Shown: piece by piece, positions 17,430-26,447 of the stretch
Numbering within the stretch: position 1 is the stretch's first letter
Layout of the letters: every line of letters starts with the position of its first letter
From: Calditrichota bacterium
GTDB taxonomy: Bacteria > Electryoneota > RPQS01
Direction of reading: 5' to 3'
Assembly: GCA_020637445.1 (NCBI GenBank)
Contig: JACJVZ010000001.1
Location: forward strand, 1,488,001 to 1,552,000
DNA: 64,000 bases
Position numbers and translations under genes: made by a program
Notes under the pieces: generated by a model
What the model saw: only the letters and a program-made list of their open reading frames with translations
Database searches by the model: none
Told to the model about the DNA's origin: nothing

Positions 17430-19784
17430 TTACCTGCCTAAGACGGCGATCTTGCCCGTGGCGGAGTGGCCGTCGGCAGTCGTAGCGACGACGAGATAGA
17501 CACCGCCAGCCACAAGGTTTCCCTTGGAGTTTCTGCCGTCCCACCCCGTACTGATAGCTTCCGTCCACGTGAGTTCGCGCACAAGTCTTCCGCCTAATGT
17601 AAAGACACGCAAGTCGTCGAAGCGGCCACCGAGGTCATCGGAATCGACATACATGGTATGCGTACCGTCCGCGCGGAAGGGATTGGGATAGGGAACGACT
17701 TTGTCGAGCTCAGGCTTCCGCGAAACGTACGGAGTTTGGAGTCTCGACAACCCGTCGAGTGTAGCGAGCCAAACTTCTCCGGTTTCCGGATTGGAAGTGA
17801 TAGACGTCACGGCATTCGAAGCGAGATCGGACGCATAGTCGATACTGCTTGAAATTTGGAAGACGTGAATCCACGTAAAAGTGGGGTCCAAAACGGCAAC
17901 GCCGTTGTCCGTAGCAAACCACTTGTTGTCCTGCGAGTCGACGTGGATGTCGTTCACTTTGGTGCCGACCGGTAAATCGTAGAGACAAATGAACCGCAAG
18001 CTGGAAAGACTCGCACCTAATCCTCCTTGCGAATAGTAGGCTCCGCCGGGTGTGCCGACCCAGAGGTAGTTTTGGTGGTCCACGGCGAAGGTTAAGACTT
18101 CGCGATTGATATCCTCGAAGCAGGTCGTAGCGGCGTCTTCGAGTTCAACGGGGTCGTAGTTGAACCAAACGTCGTCGGACGTATCGGCAACAGTGCCTCG
18201 CATGTCACAAACGTAGGTGAAGTTTCCGTTACGGCTGGCGCCGGCGAAGAAGCGTCCGAACGGATCGCCGAAGATTTGGTCGACTTGATTGATACGCGCG
18301 GACGGAGTGGAGTCGGGGACAAAATAAACCCACGGAGCCGGATTGTCACCTTGTGACAGCCAATCGTTGGGAACGACGGCGATATACCGGCCAGACGACG
18401 AGCCGAGGTTTGTGATCAGAATTTCCCCGGTCGGCATGCGACCGACACGCGTTTCGCAATAAACGTTCGAACCCGGAATGTTTGACAGGCGCGGGCCGTC
18501 AACGTCGTAACCTGCCGACTCGTTCGGGTTATAGCTGTGCAATTCGCCGTCTCTGTAATAGAGTACGCCACCTCCGTCGGAACCGAACCACATACCGCCG
18601 TAGTCGTCACCTACGGTAGAGACTGGACCGTCATTCCAGAATTCTCCTTGAAGAGTGTCGGAACGTGTGTAGGCCGTCCATTGGTCATTGCCAAATTTCG
18701 ACACTCCGAGTCGAAGGCCAGCCGTCGCCGCCCAGAGATTACCGAGCGCGTCAAACTCAATACTTGAAATGACGTTTCCTCCGATACCTTCCTGCGCGAC
18801 AATTGGCGACAGGTTCGTGCCGTCGAAGAACTGGATTCCGCCGGGGCGTTCGAAAAGATCAGACCTGCCGACGGCGAGCAAGGGTTCACCGTCGATTGTA
18901 ACATTTGCGACGGAGGATAAGCCGTATTGCAGGGGAGTCAACGGAGTCCACGTACCGTCTTGAAGTTTGTAGAGCTTGCTCTCGCTGGCTCCAATCAGAT
19001 CACCGAGGTACTCCAGCATGTGATTGAAGGCTTCGCCAGTTTCTATCGGAGTTCCGAACGTAGTACCGTCGAAAGAAACGGTTTGTGATTGAGTGGCGAT
19101 CCACAAATTAGAACCATGAGTCCCGAGTCCGACCACATTGTTGGCCGGGAGGCCGTCCGCGACGGTATAGCCGGTCCACGACGCAGGCGCGGAGAATTGC
19201 GTGGACGAAAGCGGAGCCCGGGCGAGCCCGAATATGGTGGTCGCGTAGAGGTATCCTTCGTGCGCGATCATGTCGTGGATTGCGATCCCTGTGGGGAAGT
19301 TTCCCAAAACGCGGACGCGTTCACTGACGCGATAGTTGTCTACGATGGGGAAGAACGCGAAGCGATAGATACCGTTGTTCGCCCCCAAAAACATTTCATC
19401 CCCGACCGCGACGATCGAGGAGACTTCAAAAATCTCGTCCTGTAGGTCCGAGATAATTTTGGTTTGGCCCGTCTCCGGATTGAGGCGAGTGATTCGCCCG
19501 TCCGGTGCGACAATCCAAATCCAACCTTGCGCGTCTTCTCCCAATCCGACGGTAGCGTTCATGGCAAGACCACGCGTGTTATTGTAAGTTTCGAACTCGC
19601 CGGACTGCGGATCGAAACGAACAAGTCCTCCCGTCGTGCCTAACCACAAATTGTTTTCAGTCACCAAGACATTGCGAACGGAGGACACAGACGTAAACGT
19701 AGTCCAACGAAACGGCGTCGCGGAAACCGATGAAACGAAGGTCAGCGCAAGCAGCGCCAAAAGCAACGGCATAATCGCCCTCAA
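17430..19784 (-). CDS. Secreted two-component-regulator-type beta-propeller protein with FlgD-like C-terminus
   Basis: 784 residues with an N-terminal signal sequence. Most of the protein consists of repeats of the kind found in sensor propellers of hybrid two-component systems (NLWLGTTGGLVRFDPQSG, GWIWIVAPDGRITRLNPETG, LWVGTPGGAYYSQGG, EVWLATLDGLSRLQ). No kinase or receiver domain is attached. The last about 90 residues form a FlgD-type Ig domain: PYPNPFRADGTHTMYV, LRVFTLGGRLVREL, GWDGRNSKGNLVAGGVY. In the FCB group this C-terminal domain marks exported or surface-anchored proteins. The role is unknown; ligand binding or surface display is possible. It sits between ribH and recN in the minus-strand block. 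Confidence 0.88.
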   Translation of the reverse strand: MRAIMPLLLALLALTFVSSVSATPFRWTTFTSVSSVRNVLVTENNLWLGTTGGLVRFDPQSGEFETYNNTRGLAMNATVGLGEDAQGWIWIVAPDGRITRLNPETGQTKIISDLQDEIFEVSSIVAVGDEMFLGANNGIYRFAFFPIVDNYRVSERVRVLGNFPTGIAIHDMIAHEGYLYATTIFGLARAPLSSTQFSAPASWTGYTVADGLPANNVVGLGTHGSNLWIATQSQTVSFDGTTFGTPIETGEAFNHMLEYLGDLIGASESKLYKLQDGTWTPLTPLQYGLSSVANVTIDGEPLLAVGRSDLFERPGGIQFFDGTNLSPIVAQEGIGGNVISSIEFDALGNLWAATAGLRLGVSKFGNDQWTAYTRSDTLQGEFWNDGPVSTVGDDYGGMWFGSDGGGVLYYRDGELHSYNPNESAGYDVDGPRLSNIPGSNVYCETRVGRMPTGEILITNLGSSSGRYIAVVPNDWLSQGDNPAPWVYFVPDSTPSARINQVDQIFGDPFGRFFAGASRNGNFTYVCDMRGTVADTSDDVWFNYDPVELEDAATTCFEDINREVLTFAVDHQNYLWVGTPGGAYYSQGGLGASLSSLRFICLYDLPVGTKVNDIHVDSQDNKWFATDNGVAVLDPTFTWIHVFQISSSIDYASDLASNAVTSITSNPETGEVWLATLDGLSRLQTPYVSRKPELDKVVPYPNPFRADGTHTMYVDSDDLGGRFDDLRVFTLGGRLVRELTWTEAISTGWDGRNSKGNLVAGGVYLVVATTADGHSATGKIAVLGR

Positions 19785-19803
19785 GATTGACCGGTGAAAA
19801 TGG

Positions 19804-20274
19804 TTAAGAACCTGATGCTTGTTGCTGCTCCCATCGTTTCAGAGATGAAAATAGTTCCAATGCGGCGCGGGCCGCCTCTTGTCCTTTGTTGCCGACTCTG
19901 CCGCCCGCACGCTCGAAGGCTTGTTCGACTGTGTTGGCCGTGATCACGCCGAAGGTGACCGGTTTGCCGGTTTGTTCCGCGACTCTGGAGAGTCCTTGTG
20001 CGCAGGCTTGGCAAATAAAATCAAAATGCGGTGTTTCTCCGCGGACGACTGCTCCGAGCGCGATGACCGCATCGACGGAGAGTTGCTTGGCGATCTTGGC
20101 GGCGGCGGCGGGGAGCTCGAAGGCTCCGGGTAGCTCGACGACGTCGATGCGGGACTCGGAAATGCCTTGCTCTTTCAGTTCGGCGAGAGCACCGTTCAAG
20201 AGCGCGCCGGTGATATTTTCGTGATAGCGGGAACGCAGGATGACCACGCGGCCCGCAGGAAGGTGCGGCAGCAT
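19804..20274 (-). CDS. ribH: 6,7-dimethyl-8-ribityllumazine synthase
   Basis: Penultimate step of riboflavin synthesis. 156 residues with the family core: ILRSRYHENITGALLNGA, VVELPGAFELPAAAAKIA, VIALGAVVRGETPHFDFIC (catalytic His near RGETPHF) and TFGVITANTVEQAFERAGG. The start codon overlaps the ftsY stop by one base (TGATG). No other riboflavin gene is nearby and no FMN riboswitch is seen. Confidence 0.96.
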   Translation of the reverse strand: MLPHLPAGRVVILRSRYHENITGALLNGALAELKEQGISESRIDVVELPGAFELPAAAAKIAKQLSVDAVIALGAVVRGETPHFDFICQACAQGLSRVAEQTGKPVTFGVITANTVEQAFERAGGRVGNKGQEAARAALELFSSLKRWEQQQASGS

Positions 20275-21203
20275 CAGCTTGCCTGGGCCTCCGCCCTTTC
20301 GCCCAAGAGACTCATGGCAAATTTTTCGGCATCGAAAACATCGAAGTCGTCGACCGCTTCGCCAAAACCGACGTAGCGAATCGGAAGACTCATGGTTTTG
20401 GCGATGGCCAGAGCGACTCCGCCTTTGGCTGTGCCGTCAATTTTTGTGAGAATCAACCCTGTGACGCCTGCCGTTTTGACAAACTCGCGGGCTTGGTTCA
20501 GACCATTTTGTCCGGTGGTAGCGTCCAAGACCATCAGGACCTCGTGCGGCGCGCCGGGTGAGCGCTTATTTAGCACTCGCGAAACTTTCTCCAGTTCCTG
20601 CATCAGATTGCTTTTGTTATGCAAGCGACCGGCAGTGTCCACAATCAACACGTCGGTGCCACGACTTTGCGCAGCTTGCAAAGCATCGACGGCCACGGCA
20701 GCACTGTCGCCATTGGGTTCGCCGGCGATGACGGGGATGTTGGATCGTTCGCCCCAGATTTTCAGTTGGTCGATTGCGGCGGCGCGGAAGGTGTCAGCGG
20801 CGGCATAGATGACCGACTTGCCCTCGTTGGTGGTCAGGTGCTTCCCAAGTTTACCGATACTGGTGGTTTTTCCCGTGCCGTTGACGCCGACGATGAGAAT
20901 GACATGCGGCGCTCCGAATTTCGGACCTTCGCCTTCAGCTTCTTTCAAGAGTTTGACGACTTGTTCACGAAGCAGTGCGTCCGCGTCGGCATCGGGTCCG
21001 GCCATGCGACCGGCTTCTTTTAGCTGCTCGATCAGAAAGTCAGTCGTTTCTAACCCGACGTCGGCGGACAGGAGGACGTCTTCGAGTTCCTGCAGAAGTG
21101 CACGGTCGAGCTTTCGGCCGGGAGTGAAGACGGCCGCAAGTTTGTCCGTGATGGCTTCGCGGGTTTTGGTGAGCGCTTTCTTGAGTTTGTCGAAGAGTCC
21201 CAT
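20274..21203 (-). CDS. ftsY: Signal recognition particle receptor FtsY
   Basis: SRP GTPase that docks ribosome-nascent chains at the membrane. 309 residues, a short FtsY without the long acidic A domain. N domain with KKALTKTREAITDKL and LEDVLLSADVG; G domain with P-loop GVNGTGKTT at 106-114, VDTAGRLHNKSNLMQEL, TKIDGTAKGG and the closing PIRYVGFGEAVDDFDVFD. In the same operon as ribH (1-bp overlap) and downstream of nadK. Confidence 0.97.
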   Translation of the reverse strand: MGLFDKLKKALTKTREAITDKLAAVFTPGRKLDRALLQELEDVLLSADVGLETTDFLIEQLKEAGRMAGPDADADALLREQVVKLLKEAEGEGPKFGAPHVILIVGVNGTGKTTSIGKLGKHLTTNEGKSVIYAAADTFRAAAIDQLKIWGERSNIPVIAGEPNGDSAAVAVDALQAAQSRGTDVLIVDTAGRLHNKSNLMQELEKVSRVLNKRSPGAPHEVLMVLDATTGQNGLNQAREFVKTAGVTGLILTKIDGTAKGGVALAIAKTMSLPIRYVGFGEAVDDFDVFDAEKFAMSLLGERAEAQAS

Positions 21204-21214
21204 GTTACTCGTGC

Positions 21215-22069
21215 TTAGGCATTTTCAGGAGCGGCGCCCCAATTCAGTTTGTCGCGGAGGACTTCGTAGAAGTCGCGGCGCATGATATTGACCAGCTTGG
21301 TAGTCATCGGAGATTTTTTGACGACCACTTGTTGTCCGACATTGAGTGCTTTAACTTGTTCGCCGTCGGCAGTCAAGATTCCATCTCCCATCGAGCGAAT
21401 GGCGACCGTGCGGTTTTCGGCCAGTGCCAAGGGGCGCATGGTCAACGTATGCGGACAAACGGGAGTGACGATGATCGAATGCAGCGTAGGTTCGATGATT
21501 GGTCCCCCGGCAGAAAGCGAATAGGCAGTGGAGCCCGTCGGCGACGCGACAATCAGTCCGTCGGCACGATAGGTCGACGCCGGAGTGCCGTCGATAAAGA
21601 CTTCGAAGGATTGGGTACGCGAAACCTGATGCTGACCAATGACGAAATCGTTCAGTGCGTGATAGACGGCGGACTCCCCTTCGACGGTCGCCTGAATCAT
21701 CATGCGTTCTTCGATTTCGTAGTTTTGATTCAGGATATCGTCAAGCCGCCGATGCAAATGGAGGCTGTCAAGATCCGTCAGATAGCCAAGTCCGGGACCG
21801 AGGTTGATACCGAGAATCGGCTTATGATGCGGTGCGACCGCAGCCGCGGTATGCAAGAGAGTCCCGTCTCCTCCGAAACTGAGCACGAGGTCCGCGACTT
21901 CGGCGACCTTTTCGTGTTCAATCAGTTCCGCTGGATCGACGTAGATTGACTCCCGGTTTTCCTCGTCGTAGACAAACTTGATCCCGCGCTCTTTGAGCAG
22001 CAGAATGAAGCTTGAGACAATGGGCACGAAGCGCGGTTTGGCGGAATTTCCCATAATGCCGAGAATCAT
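21215..22069 (-). CDS. nadK: NAD kinase
   Basis: ATP-NAD kinase producing NADP, 284 residues. The GGDGT motif is at 66-70 (LVLSFGGDGTLLHTA), followed by PILGINLGPGLGYLTD and the NAD-binding region RADGLIVASPTGSTAYSLSA. Starts nine bases after xseB and ends 11 bases before ftsY. No accessory domains. Confidence 0.96.
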   Translation of the reverse strand: MILGIMGNSAKPRFVPIVSSFILLLKERGIKFVYDEENRESIYVDPAELIEHEKVAEVADLVLSFGGDGTLLHTAAAVAPHHKPILGINLGPGLGYLTDLDSLHLHRRLDDILNQNYEIEERMMIQATVEGESAVYHALNDFVIGQHQVSRTQSFEVFIDGTPASTYRADGLIVASPTGSTAYSLSAGGPIIEPTLHSIIVTPVCPHTLTMRPLALAENRTVAIRSMGDGILTADGEQVKALNVGQQVVVKKSPMTTKLVNIMRRDFYEVLRDKLNWGAAPENA

Positions 22070-22077
22070 CGGGGCAG

Positions 22078-22332
22078 CTACTCCTCTTCGTCATCCCCGG
22101 CATCGGCGCCGGACTCTTTGATGAGTTTTTTGAGCGACGCTTCGGCAGCCTTCAGCTTATGCTGACAGTAGACAGAGAGTTTCTGGCCTTCTTCGAAGGC
22201 TTGGACGGATTCTTCGAGCGACACTTCACCTGCCTCGAGTTTTTCGACGAGCGCTTCGAGACGTTCGAGCGCATCTTCGAAATTCCTAGGTTCGACGAAA
22301 TCTTGTTTGGCGGATTTTGCTTTAGCGGTCAT
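22078..22332 (-). CDS. xseB: Exodeoxyribonuclease VII small subunit
   Basis: 84-residue partner of XseA. The family signature is clear: FEDALERLEALVEKLEAGEVSLEESVQAFEEG (given here only as the two halves FEDALERLEALVEKL and EAGEVSLEESVQAFEEG), and the tail is acidic. The open frame continues to 22488, but the ATG at 22332 (MTAKAKSAKQDF) overlaps the xseA stop by 11 bases and fits the family N-terminus; the longer form would lie inside xseA. Confidence 0.93.
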   Translation of the reverse strand: MTAKAKSAKQDFVEPRNFEDALERLEALVEKLEAGEVSLEESVQAFEEGQKLSVYCQHKLKAAEASLKKLIKESGADAGDDEEE

Positions 22333-23599
22333 CGAAGAGATCGGGGATATCGGTGTTTTGAACACGCGCAGCGAGGCTGCCTTCAGCGAGTTCGATGGAG
22401 AGTAGTTCTCCTGTTTTGGTCTGGGCGGGGGAACGCAACGCGGCGCCATTTGGACCGCGAACGACAGCGTAGCCTCGCATAAGAACACGGCTTGGAGAGA
22501 CGGCTGTCAGGAGACCCACAAGCCTGTCGAGTTCTGATTGCGCGGAGTCTTTGATGGCAAGAGAACTATCCTGTAGCCGCTCTGTCAAGTCGTCGAGTTG
22601 CTGCGCGGCAGTTTGCGCAAGCTGCAGCGGTTGACGCAAGGCCCAATGCGACGTCAGGGCATTCAGTTGCTGGCGAAACAGAGCAATTCTGTCGACAGTC
22701 ATGCGCGCGAGCCTGCGTTCGAACTGCAACAAACTGCGTTTGATTTCGGCTCCGTCGGGCAAGACGATTTCCATAGCGGCTGAAGGAGTCGGCGCGCGCA
22801 AATCGGCAACGAAATCGGCGATTGTAAAATCGATTTCATGTCCGACCGCGGAGACCACGGGAATTTTGCTATTAAAGATCGCGCGGGCGACTATTTCTTC
22901 GTTGAACGGCCAAAGATCCTCGAGTGATCCGCCGCCTCTTCCGGCGACGATCACGTCAACTTTGCCTTCGCGAGAAAATTGATCAATCGCCGCGGCGATT
23001 TCTTCGGCGGCACCTTTGGCCTGAACGCGAACCGGTTTCAAGATTAGCTCGGTTAACGGCCAACGGCGCGCGGCGACGGTTTGCATGTCGCGCAATGCGG
23101 CACCCGTGCCGCTGGTGACTAAACCAATTTTCTCTGGAAAAGCGGGAAGCTCACGTTTGCGGGCTTGATCGAAGAGACCTTCTTTTTCGAGCTTGCGCTT
23201 GAGTTCTTCGAAGGCCTTTTGCAGTTCACCTTCGCCGGACAACCGCAGTTCGTAGACGATGAGCTGGTACTTGCCCTGCGGTTCGTAGACTTCGAGTTGA
23301 CCGAAAGCCTGAACGAGCATTCCGTCACGCGGAGTGAAGCGCAGGTTCTTCGTGTACATGCGCCACATTGCGCAAGACATCGAGGCCGACGCGTCTTTCA
23401 GCGTGAAGTAGTGGTGTCCGCTGCCGTGAAGTTTGTAGCCTGAGAGTTCGCCTTCGATCCAGAGCGGTTCAAAGCGCTCCCGGAACATCCGTTTGATCTC
23501 GCGCGTGACTTCGGAGACGGATAAGGTGCGCCCGGAGTCTGCGGAGTTGGGTGTGTCAGTAGTCTCGAAATCCACGGAAGGGGTGAAGGCTTGAAACAC
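22322..23599 (-). CDS. xseA: Exodeoxyribonuclease VII large subunit
   Basis: Catalytic subunit of the single-strand-specific exonuclease VII, 425 residues. N-terminal OB domain (LWIEGELSGYKLHGSGHHYF, TLKDASASMSCAMW), then the nuclease domain with IGLVTSGTGAALRDMQTV, DVIVAGRGGGSLEDLWPFN and VSAVGHEIDFTIADFVADL. A helical region and a short beta domain (RVLMRGYAVVR) close the protein, as in the family. Confidence 0.96.
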   Translation of the reverse strand: MFQAFTPSVDFETTDTPNSADSGRTLSVSEVTREIKRMFRERFEPLWIEGELSGYKLHGSGHHYFTLKDASASMSCAMWRMYTKNLRFTPRDGMLVQAFGQLEVYEPQGKYQLIVYELRLSGEGELQKAFEELKRKLEKEGLFDQARKRELPAFPEKIGLVTSGTGAALRDMQTVAARRWPLTELILKPVRVQAKGAAEEIAAAIDQFSREGKVDVIVAGRGGGSLEDLWPFNEEIVARAIFNSKIPVVSAVGHEIDFTIADFVADLRAPTPSAAMEIVLPDGAEIKRSLLQFERRLARMTVDRIALFRQQLNALTSHWALRQPLQLAQTAAQQLDDLTERLQDSSLAIKDSAQSELDRLVGLLTAVSPSRVLMRGYAVVRGPNGAALRSPAQTKTGELLSIELAEGSLAARVQNTDIPDLFDDR

Positions 23600-23650
23600 G
23601 GCGGGGCCTCACAAAGAAGGCCCACGACCGTGAACAACATGCAGGCCAAC

Positions 23651-23674
23651 GCCGTGCGGGAGACCCCGCACGGC
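23651..23674 (-). terminator. Perfect 10-bp hairpin behind the small basic protein gene
   Basis: Inverted repeat of ten bases on each side of a four-base loop, three bases after the stop of the 31-residue gene and 51 bases before xseA. On the minus strand it is not followed by a T-run, so it may be a weak terminator, an RNA-stabilising structure or a processing site that separates the small gene from xseA-xseB. Confidence 0.6.
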
Positions 23675-23676
23675 TG

Positions 23677-23772
23677 TTAGCGCAGTTTCTTCTTATGACG
23701 ATTCTTGCGCAGTCTTTTTTTGCGTTTGTGCGTCGACATTTTGTGACGCTTACGCTTCTTACCACAAGGCAA
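23677..23772 (-). CDS. 31-residue basic protein, AURKAIP1/COX24 (mS38-like) family
   Basis: Too short for standard calling and begins with TTG. The product runs PCGKKRKRHKMSTHKRKKRL then RKNRHKKKLR after the initiator, almost entirely Lys, Arg and His. From memory it closely matches small proteins of Bacteroidota and relatives annotated as AURKAIP1/COX24-domain proteins; the domain is shared with mitochondrial ribosomal protein mS38. It probably binds rRNA. A purine-rich stretch (AGAGAG) lies about 5-11 bases upstream of the TTG, and a perfect hairpin follows the stop. Starting at the internal ATG instead would give only 20 residues and lose the conserved first third. Confidence 0.8.
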   Translation of the reverse strand: MPCGKKRKRHKMSTHKRKKRLRKNRHKKKLR

Positions 23773-23869
23773 TGGTGTCTCTCTTTCTGTCGCCGTGCGA
23801 GCACGGCTCTGGTTTTGGGTTATGTGTGAAAGAATGAAAAAAAGAAATTCGGAATGAAAGCCCGCGCGG

Positions 23870-24160
23870 TTAGTCTTCGGCCATGCGCTCGCGGAATTCG
23901 TCGGCTGGGACAAAGACCGCGGCGGTGCGGTCGGGGATTTGAACTTCGTGCAGGCCGTCGGGCGTGCGCACGTTGCGGCCTTTGCGCAGGACGGGTTTCC
24001 AGACACCAAACCTGCGCAGCTCGACACGATCGCCGCCGGAGACGGCTTCCATAACAAGGGCCAAAAAGCCGTCAACGACGGCTTGGGTTTCGATTCTGGT
24101 CAGACCGATGCCATCGGCAAGTTTGTCGACCAGTTCCTGTTTGGTCACTGTGCGACCCAA
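23870..24160 (-). CDS. HU/IHF-family DNA-binding protein
   Basis: 96-residue nucleoid protein that bends DNA as a dimer. The N-terminal helices contain TVTKQELVDKLADGIGLTR, then RVELRRFGVWKPVLRKGRNV as the start of the beta arm. The usual arm motif GRNPxTGE is changed to GRNVRTPDG and the C-terminus is longer and acidic (ADEFRERMAED). Three non-ATG starts are possible: TTG 24166, TTG 24160 and GTG 24148. GGAG lies seven bases before 24160, so that one is chosen. Lies between mltD and the 31-residue gene. Confidence 0.88.
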   Translation of the reverse strand: MGRTVTKQELVDKLADGIGLTRIETQAVVDGFLALVMEAVSGGDRVELRRFGVWKPVLRKGRNVRTPDGLHEVQIPDRTAAVFVPADEFRERMAED

Positions 24161-24250
24161 AAGCAACTCTCCGTCAAGGTAGGAAGAACGCGGCGGCTAA
24201 CGGTGGGACAAAGTGAATACCGCCGCGAGAAATTAGTGTAGAAAGCGAAC

Positions 24251-26146
24251 TCAGTTACTAACGATCAGACGCTGTCCGGGATAGATTTTGGAGCGGCGCG
24301 AGAGCCGGTTCATTTTCAGAATATCTTTTGTATCCACGCCGTGAGCTTGAGCAATGCTCCAGACGGTGTCGCCGGCTTGTACGGTGTAGTACTTTGAATT
24401 GGACGCTTTTGACTTGGGTGTATCAGCGTACCTCGGTTCGCCTTTGACCGTGACCGTAAGTTTTTGACCGGGATAGATGCGGCTGGCATTTTGAATTCCG
24501 TTTTCGCGACAGATTTGATCAACGGAGACGCCAAGACGCTGGGAGATTTTGCCGAGCGATTCGCCACGGTGCACGGTATAGGTAATCCGGTTGGTCGTGG
24601 GTTCGGCTTTCGCGGCCGTGGTTCGTTCGGCAGCGGTTTCTTTTACGGTTTTAGAGTCGGCAGCCGATTTGTCAGCATATTTGACTTGCGCGACGGGAAT
24701 CACAACCTCTTGACCGATTCGCAGAGAACGGGCCTTGACCCTTTTGTTTTCGGGCAGGCTCATGATCGCAGAGACGGACGTACCGTATTTTGCGGCGATT
24801 TTGCCTAAGGTGTCGCCTTTTCGAACTCGATGTGAAGACGTGGGCGCAATGATCGTCTTGGGCATCGTTGCCAGATTGTCGGCGAAGGCTTCCGTAGCCG
24901 CACCGGGCAAACGGACGAGCATATCTTGGCCGCGCTCAGGGACGACCCCTTTGAGAAATTCGGGATTCAGATCTTTGACGGCTTGCGGATCGTGACCGGC
25001 GGCTTTGGCGACGTCTTCGAGCTTATATCCTCCGGGAACGTAGATCCGTTCGCACTCGAAGGGTTGTTCGGGCGGCATTGGCGGAAAACCGTAGTGCTGC
25101 GGATTTTCGCAGATGGCGCGGGCAGCGAGATAGGTTGGCACATAGCCGCGGGTTTGGCGCGGCAATCTGTGAAGTTTCCAATAGTCGCGCGAGTTGCAGC
25201 GTTTGATGTCGCGGGCGACGCGGCCTTCGCCGCAATTATACGCGGCCATTGCCAAATACCAATCTCCGAATTCTTCGTAGAGGGCACGCAGATAGGTACA
25301 TGCGGCGCGCGTGGCCATTTCGACGTGACGACGTTCGTCATAAACTCGGTCGACATGGAGGCCGTAAATTCGACCGGTACTGGGAATGAACTGCCAAAGT
25401 CCGGAGGCGGCGGCATAGGAATAAGCCTGCATGTTCAGTCCAGACTCGATCATGGAGAGATAGAGCATTTCCTGCGGAATACCTTCTTCACGCAGGATCG
25501 GTCTCATACGCGGAAAGACGGTAGCGGCCCGCTCCATCCAGCGATGCATGACCTTGTTGCCCTTGGTTTGGAAGAAGTGAATCTGGTTCCGCACCTTGGT
25601 GTTGATTTCCATCGGTACGGGCGGAAGCGGAGTCTTCGCGGGCTGAATGTCTACTTCGTCGGGGAAGGGGCGCGGCGTCGGGATGTAGGTTTCAATCTCG
25701 TCCGGGGCATCGTCTTCTTCCTCTTCACCTGAATGCTGGGCTTCACCTGCTTCGATGACGGCAACCAAGCCGCTCGAAGCGGGGAGGGTTTTCATGTGCG
25801 AGACAAAGCCGTCGTAGCTTTCAAGGACTCTGCGATTGAAGCTGGCGACGCGGTGCATATCGAGATCGATGGAAGCGAGATCAATGGCACCTAAGAGTTC
25901 GAGAGACGCCTCGTAATAGTATGCGGCATCCTCGCTTTTGTTATGCGATTCTTCCCGTTGGGCGTAGGCGTACGCTTTGCGGGCGAGGCTCCATTTTTCA
26001 CGGTCGGTGAGTTGCGCGGTTTGGCGAAGCCTGTCGCGGAATTCATGACCTCCGTTGGAGCCGGAGAGTTGGCGGCTGGACGAGCAGCCAAGTATCAGCC
26101 AACTGGCGGTCAGAACCGCGAGCAGAACTGTGCGTCCACTAATCAT
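24251..26146 (-). CDS. mltD: MltD-like lipoprotein lytic transglycosylase with three LysM repeats
   Basis: 631 residues. The N-terminal lipobox LILGC predicts lipidation. An SLT domain lies at about 215-320 with the catalytic Glu in YLSMIESGLNMQAYS, then ASGLWQFIPSTGRIYGL and MAAYNCGEGRV. Three C-terminal LysM repeats follow (about 436-482, 516-562 and 580-627; VRKGDTLGKIAAKYG, VHRGESLGKISQRLG, VQAGDTVWSIAQAHG), separated by a Lys/Ala/Thr-rich linker. It cleaves glycan strands to 1,6-anhydro products. It is the first gene of the long minus-strand block, so a promoter should lie in the gap to its right. Confidence 0.94.
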   Translation of the reverse strand: MISGRTVLLAVLTASWLILGCSSSRQLSGSNGGHEFRDRLRQTAQLTDREKWSLARKAYAYAQREESHNKSEDAAYYYEASLELLGAIDLASIDLDMHRVASFNRRVLESYDGFVSHMKTLPASSGLVAVIEAGEAQHSGEEEEDDAPDEIETYIPTPRPFPDEVDIQPAKTPLPPVPMEINTKVRNQIHFFQTKGNKVMHRWMERAATVFPRMRPILREEGIPQEMLYLSMIESGLNMQAYSYAAASGLWQFIPSTGRIYGLHVDRVYDERRHVEMATRAACTYLRALYEEFGDWYLAMAAYNCGEGRVARDIKRCNSRDYWKLHRLPRQTRGYVPTYLAARAICENPQHYGFPPMPPEQPFECERIYVPGGYKLEDVAKAAGHDPQAVKDLNPEFLKGVVPERGQDMLVRLPGAATEAFADNLATMPKTIIAPTSSHRVRKGDTLGKIAAKYGTSVSAIMSLPENKRVKARSLRIGQEVVIPVAQVKYADKSAADSKTVKETAAERTTAAKAEPTTNRITYTVHRGESLGKISQRLGVSVDQICRENGIQNASRIYPGQKLTVTVKGEPRYADTPKSKASNSKYYTVQAGDTVWSIAQAHGVDTKDILKMNRLSRRSKIYPGQRLIVSN

Positions 26147-26447
26147 GAGCAGGTCCGTGTTTGTGGGGGTCGCAGTTCGGGTGGAAGTCGCAGTTCTTCC
26201 ACACCATACAACACTTTGGGTCAGCCCTCGTTCGCCACTCGAGAATGTCCCTGTTTGAGCTATGGAATGTAACGAACTTCACTCGGAAAATCAACTCATT
26301 AGGCTCAGAATTCGGGAATAAATTTGGTCATAAGTGGCCACAGAATGGCAGTTTCCGTGTTGGGAAGAAATCCGCAGTTTTCGGTGGTGCCAATCTGCTT
26401 GCACCTTCAGAGGCAAAGCCCTATATTTTAGGCTCGACTAAATCCGA
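26147..26447. other. Divergent intergenic region (mltD / yggS)
   Basis: 301 bases between the two outward-pointing transcription blocks. A 10-bp direct repeat (GTCGCAGTTC at 26169-26178 and 26187-26196, period 18) lies 23-50 bases upstream of the mltD start and could be a regulator site. A good plus-strand promoter is near the right end. No convincing minus-strand promoter, DnaA-box cluster or RNA gene was seen; base composition is more AT-rich around 26,300. Confidence 0.6.
26399..26427 (+). promoter_or_regulatory. Sigma70-type promoter for yggS operon
   Basis: TTGCAC (26399-26404), exactly 17 bases, then TATATT (26422-26427). Transcription would start near 26434, about 14 bases before the yggS ATG, leaving a very short leader without an evident Shine-Dalgarno. 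Confidence 0.6.

Noticed and set aside
26147..26447. Possible replication origin at the strand switch
   Set aside because: No DnaA-box cluster, AT-rich unwinding element or origin-linked gene (dnaA, dnaN, gyrB) is seen; divergent operons explain the switch.
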